From Rhynchopus euleeides (lineage: Eukaryota; Euglenozoa; Diplonemea; Diplonemida; Diplonemidae), in NCBI GenBank assembly GCA_963210315.1, contig OY723315.1, forward strand, positions 992,001 through 1,056,000: a stretch of 64,000 nt of DNA, in the 5' to 3' direction. Under the pieces are notes generated by a model. The model did not search any database. It was given only the letters and a program-made list of their open reading frames with translations, and was not told the origin of the DNA. The position numbers and the translations under genes were made by a program. Shown piece after piece: positions 52,212-62,818 of the stretch; position 1 is the stretch's first letter, and each line of letters begins with the position of its first letter.

Positions 52212-54009
52212 ATGCGGCGGGCCGTGTTCCCCGCGAGGGCTGTGCCGCTGTACACACTGCGCCATGGGCAGGTGTGCATGCCGCAGGCTGCAGGCGCGGG
52301 CATCCCCCTGCACCCCACGCTGCGCGCCACCCGCCGCATGCGCGGCTCCGATCCGGCACAGCCCTCGCTGCGCGCCGCACAGGCCCAGGCGGCACGCCCG
52401 GCGGACGCCCTGAAGATCCCCAGCAGGAGCCTCTCGTCGACGGCGCAGCACGAGGCGCTCACACCGCCTGCTATCGAGGGCGTGCCGCCCCCGACACCCG
52501 CAGAGGACGAGAAGGATGCTCGGCAGAAGCCCCTCGTGCCGCATATGGTGAAGGCCGTTGCAATCCTGACGGGTTCGCAGTTCCTCGCCAACGCCAGCTT
52601 CGGGCTGATGATCCCTGTCCTCCCGCAGTTCGCCAGCGAGATAGGGCTGGGCGCAACGGGGATCGGCGCCATCCTGAGCGCGCCTGCCTTTGCGCGTGTG
52701 CTCCTCAACATCCCTCTCGGCAAGGCGGCAGATAAGTATGGGCGGAAGCCGCTCATGCTGTGCGGGTCCCTCGTGGGTGCTGCCGGTGCAGTGATGACCG
52801 CCTACGCCTTCTCCCTCGCCACGGTGCTGCCCGCACGCCTGCTCACAGGGGCAGGGACGGCGGCGTGCATCACAGGCGCCTCTGCCTGCATGGCGGACAT
52901 CACCTCGAAGGTGCCTGAGAAGCGTGCCCAGCTGATGGGTGTGCAGCACACGGTATGCCCTGCTTCAGTCTCAGCCCAGGAAGGCTTTTCGCCGTGAGGA
53001 TCCCTTGCGAACACTTCGCACCGCCTCCGTCAGGCTGTGTGTGTTCGGCTTCTGAGGAGGCTAACTGGCATTGTTTCCTTCTCTTGCGATTCACGCCCAT
53101 ATGTCTTTTTACTTCACTGCCCCCCTTCCCCCACCCCCTCTCTTGTGATTCGCTCGGCTTGCGAGCTCAGGGAAAAGATGACCCTTCCCTCCCCCCCTCC
53201 CCTTGCAACCACACAACACCACCACCACCACCCCACATCCACAGATCGTCGCGGCAGCCTACGTCGCAGGCCCTGCTATCGGCGGTGCCCTTGCTGAGCT
53301 CTACGGCGTGCGGCCCGCCTTCCTCGTGGTGGGCTGCGCACTGGCCGTCTCAAGCCTCTCCTTCTCGCTGCTGGAGGAGACCAACCCGGTGAAGGAGCCG
53401 GAGGCGGCACTGCTGCCGAAGGTGACGGCGATGCAGCTGCTGCGCGACAGCAAGGAGACGCAGGGCGTCGCGGCAATGACCGGCGCGCTGTTCTTGGGGT
53501 ACACAGCGCTGCACTGCGTGCTGCCACTGCACGCCGCTGCTACGCTTGGCGCCAGCACAGGCGAGATTGGCATGCTCTTCTCCCTCAGCGCCTGCTCAGG
53601 CATGTGCGGTGCCCCTCTCGGCGGGGTTGTTGCGGACCGCTACGGCCGCGGCGCCGCCGTGATCCCCGCAGCCCTCTTGTGCGCGGCGTCTGCCGTCTGC
53701 CTTGCGTCGGCCACCACCTACCCCACCTTCATGTGCGCCATCGTGGGGTGGGGCTTTGGGTCGTCCATCATGAACCCGGGGCTGACCGCCCTGGCGGCAG
53801 ACGCTGCCCCCTCGCACCTCCGGGGCGAGGCGCTCGCCATCCCGCGCCAGGCGGGTGACATCGCTTTCCTCGTGGGCCCGCTGACGCTCGGCATCCTGAC
53901 GGACATGTTCTCCTGTGGGTTTGCCCTGCTCGTCACCTGCTTCTCCTACATCATCGCCGCGCTCTTCTTCATGTTCAAAATGAAGGGCTCTCGCTTTGCG
54001 GGCTTCTGA
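52212..54009 (+). CDS. Major facilitator superfamily transporter, two exons
   Basis: Secondary transporter of the MFS drug:H+ antiporter type. Exons 52212-52952 and 53245-54009 give 501 residues. The first 105 residues are hydrophilic, Arg/Ala-rich at the very N-terminus (MRRAVFPARAV) and may be an organelle-targeting sequence. About 12 hydrophobic segments follow from residue 110. Motif A is GKAADKYGRKP at about 170-180, and a half-motif (GGVVADRYGRG) recurs in the second half, as expected from the internal duplication. Substrate cannot be told from the sequence. The ATG is nine bases after a CTGCAG acceptor-like site. The protein ends FKMKGSRFAGF. Confidence 0.88.
52953..53244 (+). other. 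MFS gene intron
   Basis: Donor GTATGC at 52953, acceptor CATCCACAG ending at 53244, 292 bp, phase 0. It contains C/T-rich DNA and TTTTTACTTCACTGCCCCCC, which resembles the end of element A. Confidence 0.8.
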
Positions 54010-54510
54010 GTCCACCACAGCAGCCATTCTTTGGGTGGGGTGGACTCGGCAGTGTGGTGAGGTGGTGGTGGTGGGGTGCAGTTTCCTCTGCCTCAGCCCC
54101 CCCTCCCCTGACCTCGCCTCCGGCTCATTGGTGTGCTTCTCTAAAATATCACCATCCTGATTTTTGTTGCTGGCTGTGACACAGCCGACAAGTGCCTTTT
54201 TCTGCACCAGTGTTCCTTCGCCCTCTCTAGCTTCGGGTTGCGTTTTGCAGTGTGCAGCTTGGTGAGTATCACCCACCCTCCCACGCCCTGGTCACATGCA
54301 ACAGGATGACAGGCGGTGTTGGTGGCGTGCTCTGCTGTTGCACGGTGGGGTGTTTATTCTGTGCGGGTGGTATCCCATGCGTCTTTGCCTCAGGTCTTCC
54401 TTTCGCATAAAGGGGTGCTCGGCAGGTTTTAAAAAAAAGGTCTGGTCGGATCCAGGGCTGTTCCTAACTGGGGGGCTTGTTCCCCACTTTCAGGATTCTG
54501 AACTTTTTTT
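54010..54510 (+). other. 3' flank of the MFS gene
   Basis: No gene was seen. It leads into a T-rich stretch that begins the next element. CTGGTCGGATC at 54446-54456 is repeated in the same orientation at 55687-55697, outside the other end of that element. Confidence 0.45.
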
Positions 54511-55626
54511 CTAAGAATTTTTGTAAGGGACCAAAAACTTTTTTTCTAAGAATTTTGTTAGGGGAATTTTTTTTCTAAGGTTGTTTCGCAGAGGAAAAAA
54601 CCTTTTCTCATTTTTTCCCAGTCGACACGGCGCGCACAGGGATGGAAGGGAAGTCTGTCCCCCGTGCAGTTCGCCTTGCTGGCCAACTGGAGAGACAGAC
54701 GTTCACTACCGTGGCCTCCGGCGGCTGGGGGGCTCCGCCCCCCAGACCCCCCTGTGGCGTCTGTCTCGTACTCGAGTCCTTCGAATCCTATCAGGTCGGG
54801 GTCCAACCATTCCAGTCGCCTCAGGAGGACGCAGCCAACTCGCACAGAATCTGTACACCCACACGGACAGATGTTCGCTACCAGAATCAATCTGTACGCC
54901 CACACGAACAGATGTTCGCGACCGTGGCCTCCGGCGGCTGGGGGGCTCCGCCCCCCAGACCCCCCATGTAGCGTTTGCCCGCCCATCTCACTTCCCCGGG
55001 TACAGTGCAGCGTAGGAGGTCAGCGCCGCATCCATGAAGCGCTTCTTCGAAGCCTGGTTGACATCGGACAGGACGTCGGACTTCCCCACCTGGGAGATGC
55101 ACTCGACATGCGTGACACGCGGCACACTACCTGAAACGTGAGTGTGCCTTGCTAACACGGGCATTTCAACGGTCTGCCGGCGACCGTTCCCCAAACCAGT
55201 AAACCAGCAGTTTTGGAAAATCGGAGAGGTCACCCTACTGCGCTGAATATGGTCCGCACCACAGCAAAAATCCCCGGGAGCTTTTGGGCTTTCAGACCTG
55301 AAGGACCAGCAGTTGGGTGGTGAGTGGCAGCTTTGTAACTGTCCTTCAGCTGCTGGCATGTCCAGTCCTGCGAGAGTGCCAAGGTGTATTGAGTACCTGC
55401 GGAGCACAACCCCCGATGAGAACGAGCGCCAGGTGATCCTCATTCATTTTCAGCTGTAACGCGCATGAGGGGCAGTCTCTGCCGCATGCATCTCTCAAGA
55501 ACTGGGCACACTCTAGAGCTGTCACATGATGACGCGGAGAGAAACCATAGAAAAAGTCCCGCCTGACGGGCACGCGCCTGGAAACTGTGGGGGGGCGAGC
55601 AAAAAATCCCTTGTAAAAATTCTTAG
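54511..55626. mobile_element. Putative DNA element with 20-bp inverted ends and internal hairpin repeats
   Basis: The left end CTAAGAATTTTTGTAAGGGA (54511-54530) and the inverted right end (55607-55626) match at 18 of 20 positions, both preceded by T-runs in inward orientation. Inside, a 44-bp segment at 54708-54751 recurs at 54921-54964; each has a perfect GGGGGGC-TCC-GCCCCCC hairpin. Two copies of a roughly 42-bp unit (ATCTGTAC.CCCACACG) lie between them. The right half has minus-strand open frames. The superfamily cannot be told. Confidence 0.5.
54988..55573 (-). pseudogene. Minus-strand open frames of unknown function inside the 54.5-kb element
   Basis: 55573-55346 starts with ATG and has protein-like composition (ALECAQFLRDACGRDCPSC, LALVLIGG). 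55443-54988 overlaps it in another frame and ends VNQASKKRFMDAALTSYAAL. A different frame near 55250-55350 also looks coding (LKDSYKAATHHPTAGPSG). This could be one gene with small introns or a decayed transposon gene. No domain recognised. Confidence 0.3.
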
Positions 55627-55999
55627 AAAAAACCTGGTTCCCCGACCCAAAAAACCTGGAAAAAGGGCTCGTTCCCCGCCCAGGCCTGGTCGGATCGTCG
55701 AATGAGTCGTCGAACCAATGGCGGAAGGCAAAAAAAGCCCCCTTGCCTATAGGTGCAGAATCGAGCAGAGTGCGGCGCTACTTTTGTTCTTCGTGTGATC
55801 ATGATTCCTTCCCCCCTGCCAGTTTCTCTGCCAAAGGTAACCAAAAGCCAAACAGGCCGCCTTTGCAAAGGGCTTGATCAGACGGCGATAATCCCCCACC
55901 CCCTCACATCGCACAGTGAGTCGTGTATTTGCCCCTCGTTGCTGCCCCTGATTTGTTGGTCTGTTGTTCAGTGGAGTTTTGGTCTTCGGTTTTTACATA
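55627..55999. other. Interval between two small elements
   Basis: Contains the direct copy of CTGGTCGGATC (55687-55697). No gene was seen. Confidence 0.4.
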
Positions 56000-56328
56000 C
56001 CGTATACGTAAATATTATGGAACGTAAATATTATGGAACGGGCCCATTTTTGGCCGGTCCGTTCCATAATATTTACGTTCCATAATATTTACAGGGCCAG
56101 TTGGGGACTCGGTGGTGAGGACGGCTTGCGTCAGGAATCGCGCGAAAAGTGCACGAGTAGGTCCCGTCAGGGACTCTGTATGCCGTCCGATCACCTGGTC
56201 CAAGTCCCCGAGTCGCAGAAAGCCCTGTAAATATTGTGGAACGAAAAAAATCTGGAACGCCAACCCACCAGCGTTCCAAAATATTTACGTTCCATAATAT
56301 TTACGTTCCAAAATATTTACGTATACGG
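56000..56328. mobile_element. 329-bp MITE with TA target duplication
   Basis: Terminal inverted repeats of about 41 bp begin CCGTATACGTAAATATTATG and are flanked by TA on both sides (55998-55999, 56329-56330). The unit GTAAATATTATGGAACG is repeated within the arms, and an extra inverted copy lies next to the left arm (56055-56092), making an internal hairpin. No coding capacity. TA flanks suggest mobilisation by a Tc1/mariner-type transposase. Confidence 0.8.
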
Positions 56329-56330
56329 TA

Positions 56331-58102
56331 TTCCATAGTGTGTTCTTTACAAAAAAAAACAAACAAACATGAGCCCCACAGCAGCGGCATCTCAGACACG
56401 AGGGTCATGCTGTGTGGGCTGGGATGGTTCTGTCCGCGCCATCGATTTTCCTACTTTTGCCCAATCTTTTTTTTTGCTTTCCCTGTCCCTTGTGTGCGCT
56501 TGAGTTGGGATGTGTGTTGGGAGGGGTTCCAATGCCACAACAAAAAAAACAAGCTGCACACCCCACGGCACGGCACGTGCGTATTGCCTATCTCCACAAC
56601 TCTAACCCTGCGTCGTGATGTTGCCCTTCGAAATGTCCAGACTGCCTGCAGATAAACCTGGGTGCACAGCCCCTCAACCAAACATTTCGCGGCAGAGTTT
56701 TGTCTGTGCACGTTATTTCTGTTCGTTGTCAGTGTTCTGCTGAGCCAGGGATATGACCGCCATAGCGGAGCTGTGGCTATCTGTGCGCGAGAAAGAAGCT
56801 GCACAATGAAACCGAATTGCGTTGTAATGGTGGTACCCGCCTTGCCTCATCCATTTGGCGTCCGGTCGTCGCAGGCGCTCCCTTTGTGTGCAAAGGATGT
56901 GCCCCTAAGGCCTTGGCTATCCGTGTGGACCAGGCTTTGGACCCGAGGAAGGGCAACACAGGGGGTGCCATTCTTTTGCGGCTTGGTTGCTTATCATGCA
57001 CGATGCCAGCATTATTTTGTATTCTGTACCCGTGTCTTGTGCAAAGGCTTGCCCCCCCCCCCCTTCCTCTCTGCGCCCAGCCCATTGCGAGAAGGTGCTG
57101 GGAGATTTACTTTTCCATTCACTCTCGACGATCAAACCCCCTCTCTGCGCCCAGCAGCAACGCCCTGCGGTGCATGCCCCCCTTCTCGCTAGCTGCCGGC
57201 GCCAACGGATGCAGGCACAGGCCTGTGAGACATCTCCGATGCCTCTATCCTGATACCGAGCCCCTTCACCCCCCTCCCCTCTGACGCCACTCCACGGTGA
57301 CCAAGGCCCGGTTTTGACCAGGGGTACAGGGTAAAATCGTCTGCGGCCCCCTGTTCAATCTTGGGTCAACCACCTAGTCACGCTGCTGAGGCAGGCCACA
57401 GTGTGTATGCCTGCGGGAAACGCGGGGTACTACAAAAGGAAGCCGTCCGTGACCCGGGTGTTTTTCTGTGCCTTTTTCTCTCGTATCTCGCAACCCCTCC
57501 CTGGCAGGAGGGAACCTAAGGCGAGCCTCCGTCACCTTAACATCCGGGCTGTGATCCGCGCCGACCTGCGTTGCAGCGCGCGTCCCCAAGCCATGATTCA
57601 TTTTGCCACATCCACTCACACACCCCCGCCCCTCCTCGGCAGTCCTTATGGTCGTCAGGGGAGAGGGCGGGGATCAGCAAACCCTGTGTGAATGAAGGGA
57701 AAGAAAACACCCCCCTTGCTCCCTCTCCCCGCTGTCTCTCTCACAGAGTGCGTTTTCAGGGCAGCGTGTGTGCCGCCGGCGGTGCTGTGCTCCCCACCGC
57801 CCCCCCCCTGAAGCTCCAGCCGCCACCGCGCTGTCTCTCTCATTATCCGCATGCGCTGTGCACTTCCGTGACCCCTGACTTCCAGCCCCCTAGCCCCCGC
57901 GCACCCAGCCCAATCAGCAGAACGAAAGAAAGAATCAAACAGCCCGAGGGGAGGGTCCATCAGGATGTGGGGTGTGGGTCCGATTCGGAGCAGCTCTCCC
58001 ACCCGCCCCTTTTGCTTTGCCGTTGTGTCCTTTGCCTGGTGGTGGTGGTCTCAGGTTGTGTCCAGGTTCACAATCCCGTCCCGACAGGTGGGAAGTAAGG
58101 TC
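56331..58102 (+). other. Gene-poor interval upstream of the membrane-protein pair
   Basis: No convincing gene. It holds element B copy 3 (57084-57140) and C-rich runs. CCCGACAG with AG at 58086-58087 precedes ATG 58103. The frame is open upstream of the ATG, but with low-complexity sequence. Confidence 0.5.
57084..57140 (+). repeat. Dispersed element B, copy 3
   Basis: Matches 2811-2868 with about six substitutions (GAAGGTGCTGGG, TTACTTTTCCAT, CACTCTCG, CGATCAAACCCCC). Confidence 0.7.
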
Positions 58103-59743
58103 ATGTCGATGATGCGAGTATTGTGTGTGGTGGGTTGCCTTGTGGCGTGTGCGGCGGCCACGGATCCGGCTTCCCTGCCCCTGTGGACGCAGTGGTGCGA
58201 CTCCTCTGCCCGCTGCAAGGAGGACGGGGACACAGGGGGTTGGTGTGACATCGACACCTGGAAGTGCAAGTGCTCTGCAGGCTACGGCCCCCTCCTCGTG
58301 GAAGGGGAGTGGCGGTGGTTCGGCTGCTATGCAGAGGTGCGGCAGGCGCGTGTGTCGCTCGCCTTTGCCAGGGGGAGCTGTGAAGCGGACGGGTCGCTTG
58401 CGGCGGATGTGCCTGCCGGTGTTGTGGCGGCTGTGGAGGCGGCAGCAGGCAGCACCGTGTCATCGTTTTCCTATGCTTGCGGGGCGGTGACCTTTGTGAT
58501 GACACTGGACGTGCCGGCAGCCAATGTGGAGAAGCTGGCAGCGGCAGACCTGCAGGCGGAGGTGGTGCGCCTCATGAGCACAGAGCTGCAAGCGGTGCTG
58601 GGGGCGGCGGTGGCTGTGCAGTCGGCAGTGTCGCCATCCACACTGCCTCCTGCACCTGCACCGTGGGGTTGGACACATGCCCCTGCGCCAGAGACCCCTG
58701 CCCCGACCGCCGACCAGCCTCTTGCGTGCACCACGGTGGACAACGCTGTGCTGGCCTTCGTTGTGACTCTCGGTGACACGCAGCACTGCACCGCCACCAA
58801 ATGCAAGACGGGGTACGTGCTGGACCAGCGCAACGACACGAACGGCTTCGACTGCGTGGCGTCCACAACAGAGACACCCTGTCTCGTCAGTGGGGACTGC
58901 ACGTGGGACGCCCTGAAGCCGCGGTGCGACTCTGGTGCATGTGCCACCTCCCCTCCACCTCCTTCCAAGACCACCAAGGAGGTCAGACGCCCCACCTCAT
59001 ACGTGTCCGACTTCTGCTCCACCAACGCTGACTGCCAGCTCACGGGTGACACAAACGCTAAGTGCATCGTGCGTGCCGTGCAGGGAAACTACTGCGAGTG
59101 CTCCACTGGCTACGAGATCTCCTCCCCTGCATGCCCGGTCTGCGTGCGTGCAGGCGCAGTCGCCGTTCCCCTCCAGTTCGCCATCGACTACCCTGCAGCG
59201 AACTGCAGCGACTACCCCTCTGTGGCCGACGCCGTGACACTGCTCCTGCGCGACTCCCTTGGCAACGTGACGCTGCTAGAGGCCATGTGTGGCTCGGTGT
59301 CGCTGATCGGCCAGGCAAACGTCCCCCGCGACTCAGCCGAATCCATCGGGGCTGGCATCACCAACATCCGTGTCACCCTCCGCGACGGAGCGACCGGAGA
59401 CGTCGTTGCCAATCTCGGTGAACCCACCCGCGCCGTTGTCTCCAACGGCGTGACTTGTCCGGCTCCTGCTGCAACCAAGACAGTGCTGGACCTACACGCG
59501 AGATGCCACGCCCTCGAGTGCGAGGTTGGGTTCTCTTCCCTCGCGATCGATGGTGTGTACGTCTGCGTCGCGGAGCGTTCCGGCGATGACGACGACCTGA
59601 CTGACGCAGAGAAAGGGTGGATAGGTGTTGGCGTCGTGCTGACGCTCCTGCTGGTGGTCGTTCTGGTGGCTGTCGCCTGTGCCCTTAAGAACCGACCCAG
59701 CACCCATCCGAAGGAGCACAACGAACCCGCGACAGACGCGTAG
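58103..59743 (+). CDS. EGF-like cysteine-rich type I membrane protein, paralogue A
   Basis: 546 residues. ATG 58103 (others at 58109, 58112) starts a signal peptide (MRVLCVVGCLVACAAA). The ectodomain has two tandem modules. Each has an EGF-like cysteine cluster (first WCDSSARCKEDGD, second FCSTNADCQLTGD), about 100 residues resembling a SEA-type alpha/beta domain, and a second cysteine segment with HCxAxxC. An acidic stretch (SGDDDDLTDAE) precedes one hydrophobic segment at about 505-530 and a short tail with NEP. The first module and its flanks (58186-59059) are almost identical to the gene at 61176; the second module is divergent. A surface receptor or adhesion role is inferred from the architecture only. 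Confidence 0.82.
   Translation: MSMMRVLCVVGCLVACAAATDPASLPLWTQWCDSSARCKEDGDTGGWCDIDTWKCKCSAGYGPLLVEGEWRWFGCYAEVRQARVSLAFARGSCEADGSLAADVPAGVVAAVEAAAGSTVSSFSYACGAVTFVMTLDVPAANVEKLAAADLQAEVVRLMSTELQAVLGAAVAVQSAVSPSTLPPAPAPWGWTHAPAPETPAPTADQPLACTTVDNAVLAFVVTLGDTQHCTATKCKTGYVLDQRNDTNGFDCVASTTETPCLVSGDCTWDALKPRCDSGACATSPPPPSKTTKEVRRPTSYVSDFCSTNADCQLTGDTNAKCIVRAVQGNYCECSTGYEISSPACPVCVRAGAVAVPLQFAIDYPAANCSDYPSVADAVTLLLRDSLGNVTLLEAMCGSVSLIGQANVPRDSAESIGAGITNIRVTLRDGATGDVVANLGEPTRAVVSNGVTCPAPAATKTVLDLHARCHALECEVGFSSLAIDGVYVCVAERSGDDDDLTDAEKGWIGVGVVLTLLLVVVLVAVACALKNRPSTHPKEHNEPATDA
58186..59059 (+). repeat. Duplicated 5' coding block, copy A
   Basis: Near-identical to 61250-62102, with fewer than about 20 differences by eye including silent sites. 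Copy A has a 21-base in-frame insertion near 58660 (adds PWGWTH and one more residue). Confidence 0.9.
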
Positions 59744-61175
59744 GCTCGGGATCGCATTTCCACAACCTCTTCAGCTGCACAGCTGCACACCCTCCCATAC
59801 CCCCACCCCTCTTCTCAGTTCCGTTTGAGTCGTAGTAGTGTAGATCGCCAGCAACTTGTTGCACGCCTTGAAGAAGTGGTGCAGCCGTGCTGTTGGGGGG
59901 TGCTGCGCAACGTGCCCCCTGTGCCGCCGGATCTCTGTTCATCGTTCGGCGCCCGCCCACAGCTAGGGAACCTTTTATGTGTGCCTTTCTGATGAATCCT
60001 GTGAACCCCCCTCCCCCCTCCCCCCCCAACCGCACACTCCACGCACACACTTCATCAGACCTTGGGAGTGTGCGGAAATCAAAGGGGGGGGGGTCTGCGT
60101 CCCAACCAGGACAGTTTTGTTTACTATATTTTTCGGCATTGGTTTGTTGGACACATTTTGATGTCACTTAACAACCCAGCGGGTGGGGGCGGGGGTGGTG
60201 GGTTCGTTTTTGGTCCCACCACCCGACGATGCACACCGCAACCACGTCGGGAAGGCAACGCTATTATTTGAGCCAGTGTGAGTCGGGATGTCCCCTACTC
60301 TTCTGATGCAAACTCATGCAAAAGATCCAGCTTCCGTGCACTCTCTGAGAACACGAGAAGCGGTCTGATTCTATTCTACGGCTGATACAGCCCTTCCTGC
60401 CCACGCCACCATGTTTTCAGAGCATGCATCTATATTATGCACACACTGCTGGACCCAAGGGGAATTGCCCACGCACCGCACGAATCTTTTTGTATTGTCG
60501 AGCACACCGATATCACCCTGCTTGAGGTGTACAACTCCACTGCGCACATCAAACCCAACAGCACAGCTCGGGGGTCTGCCCCCACCGCACAGTCACAAGT
60601 GAAAGGGTCGTCGCCCTGTTGCTTCTTTGGTGCTCTCTCTCTCTCTCTCTCTCTTTCTCTCTGTGTTTTCTCGTCACATCCAAATCACGCTCTCTTGGGG
60701 AAACAGAACCCCCCAGCCCCCAAAGGGGCCACGGGCGGTGGGCGGGGGGGCATATCCAAAGGGGCCTGAGTGCTGCCACCTTGTTTGGATCCGAAAAGCA
60801 ACCGAAAAGACAGATGAAAGAGAGAGGCAGCGCGCAGCGCTGCAGGCTGGTGCCCCCGTATGCCAGCAGGGCTTGGTGGGGTGGGGGTGGGGGTGGGGGG
60901 TGCCGCAGAGGGTGGGTCGCTTGCTCGTGCCGAGGCGTGTCTGGGTTGCCGGCTGTGTTGATGCGGGAGGATAGAGGGGCGGTGCAGGTTGGGTTGTGCC
61001 GAGGCTGTCCAGCAAAGTGTGCCATGCCCCTGACCTACCCCCCCGTCCCTGCTCTCCCCCCTCGCCACCCCGGCATTCATGATTTAGTTCAGCCCTGCTG
61101 CGTCTAGTGGCTGATCCTGCCGTTGTGAGCCACCCAGTTGCAGGCACCAAGCCACACGCTGCCCATGTCGGCGAG
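59744..61175 (+). other. Intergenic region between the two membrane-protein paralogues
   Basis: No gene was seen. It contains C-runs (60008-60028), a TC microsatellite (60632-60654) and a G-rich patch (60880-60900). GTTGCAG with AG at 61142-61143 precedes ATG 61176. I saw no similarity to the region upstream of 58103. Confidence 0.5.
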
Positions 61176-62786
61176 ATGCGCCAAGGGGCCCTCCGCCCGG
61201 TGTTTCTTGTGGTCATGTGTGCCGCACAGCTGCTCGCGCAGCCGTATGTGACGCAGTGGTGCGACTCCTCTGCCCGCTGCAAGGAGGACGGGGACACAGG
61301 GGGTTGGTGTGACATCGACACCTGGAAGTGCAAGTGCTCTGCAGGCTACGGCCCCCTCCTCGTGGAAGGGGAGTGGCGGTGGTTCGGCTGCTATGCAGAG
61401 GTGCGGCAGGCGCGTGTGTCGCTCGCCTTTGCCAGGGGGAGCTGTGAAGCGGACGGGTCGCTTGCGGCGGATGTGCCTGCCGGTGTTGTGGCGGCTGTGG
61501 AGGCGGCAGCAGGCAGCACCGTGTCATCGTTTTCCTATGCTTGCGGGGCGGTGACCTTTGTGATGACACTGGACGTTCCGGCAGCCAATGTGGAGAAGCT
61601 GGCAGCGGCAGACCTGCAGGCGGAGGTGGTGCGCCTCATGAGCACAGAGCTGCAAGCGGTGCTGGGGGCGGTGGTGGCTGTGCAGTCGGCAGTGTCGCCA
61701 TCCACACTGCCTGATGCGCCTGCCCCTGCGCCAGAGACCCCTGCCCCGACCGCCGACCAGCCACTTGCGTGCACCACGGTGGACAACGCTGTGCTGGCCT
61801 TCGTTGTGATTCTCGGTGACACGCAGCACTGCACCGCCACCAAATGCAAGACGGGTTACGTCCTGGACCAGCGCCACGACACAAAAGGCTTCGACTGCGT
61901 GGCGTCCACAACAGAGACACCCTGTCTCGTCAGTGGGGACTGCACGTGGGACGCCCTGAAGCCGCGGTGCGACTCTGGTGCATGTGCCACCTCCCCTCCA
62001 CCTCCTTCCAAGACCACCAAGGAGGTCAGACGCCCCACCTCATACGTGTCCGACTTCTGCTCCACCAACGCTGACTGCCAGCTCACGGGCGACACAAAAG
62101 CTGTGTGCGTCGCCACCGCCCCTGTCTCCTGTGCCTGCGGACCGGGATACCACCACCTGACGGACAGCGTGCCCCTCTGCGTGTCACAGGACAGCATCCA
62201 GCTCGGCTACTCTATATACACCCCGTCAGCACCCTGCAGTGCCTTCAACGCCACACTCAAGGCCGCCCTCCTCACCGCCTTACAGCAGGCCCTCGGCGAC
62301 GTCACCACCATGCACCACACCTGCGGTGCCACCTTCGGCCTCACCACCCTCACTGCCTCTGTCGCCGACGCCTGCGCCGGGCAGGCCAGCCTGCGGGACG
62401 CCTTCAACGCCGCAGCTGCAGCCGACACACGCCTTGCCCCCCTGGGCATGGCGAGGTACGCGCGCCTCTCCCACGGTGCCCCCTGTGATGCTGGCACCGC
62501 CCTCCGCTCCGTTATGGATGGATCAGGGGTGTGCCACGCCCTTGCATGCCCCTCGATGCACGAGCCTGCTTTTGAGACCGACTTGGGCCGGTATGTGTGT
62601 GTCCCGACACCGACCCTCATGCCGGGCTCCGCCTCTCCCGCCTCCCCCACGCTGGAGATAACCGCCCTCGCTGTGGGTGCCGTTGTGTTCGTTGTTCTCG
62701 TTATCCTAGTCGCTGCATCCCTCCTGCGGAAGGGCTGCGGCACGCCACTGCCTCCGTTGGCCAACGAGCCAGACTCTACTGTTTAG
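61176..62786 (+). CDS. EGF-like cysteine-rich type I membrane protein, paralogue B
   Basis: 536 residues. ATG 61176 is the only in-frame ATG before the signal peptide (MRQGALRPVFLVVMCAAQLLA). The signal peptide is unrelated in sequence to that of paralogue A, whereas the next 280 residues are nearly the same. From the second EGF-like cluster onward the proteins diverge: CACGPGYHHL replaces CECSTGYEIS, and the second SEA-like region and cysteine segment are only distantly alike. One hydrophobic segment lies at about 492-518 (LAVGAVVFVVLVILVAA), followed by a basic CxxxL stretch and a tail ending NEPDSTV. The shared NEP tail with the genes at 58103 and at the left edge suggests a conserved cytoplasmic contact. 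Function unknown. Confidence 0.82.
   Translation: MRQGALRPVFLVVMCAAQLLAQPYVTQWCDSSARCKEDGDTGGWCDIDTWKCKCSAGYGPLLVEGEWRWFGCYAEVRQARVSLAFARGSCEADGSLAADVPAGVVAAVEAAAGSTVSSFSYACGAVTFVMTLDVPAANVEKLAAADLQAEVVRLMSTELQAVLGAVVAVQSAVSPSTLPDAPAPAPETPAPTADQPLACTTVDNAVLAFVVILGDTQHCTATKCKTGYVLDQRHDTKGFDCVASTTETPCLVSGDCTWDALKPRCDSGACATSPPPPSKTTKEVRRPTSYVSDFCSTNADCQLTGDTKAVCVATAPVSCACGPGYHHLTDSVPLCVSQDSIQLGYSIYTPSAPCSAFNATLKAALLTALQQALGDVTTMHHTCGATFGLTTLTASVADACAGQASLRDAFNAAAAADTRLAPLGMARYARLSHGAPCDAGTALRSVMDGSGVCHALACPSMHEPAFETDLGRYVCVPTPTLMPGSASPASPTLEITALAVGAVVFVVLVILVAASLLRKGCGTPLPPLANEPDSTV
61250..62102 (+). repeat. Duplicated 5' coding block, copy B
   Basis: Near-identical to 58186-59059. The match starts abruptly inside the codons just after the signal peptide and ends abruptly inside the second EGF-like cluster (after CTCACGGGCGACACAAA). 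Confidence 0.9.
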
Positions 62787-62818
62787 CGACAGCGGCATTG
62801 CCACTGTCTCTCCACCCC

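Noticed and set aside
61165-61175. Upstream ATG at 61165 as the start of paralogue B
   Set aside because: It is out of frame with the coding sequence; ATG 61176 begins a good signal peptide in the correct frame.
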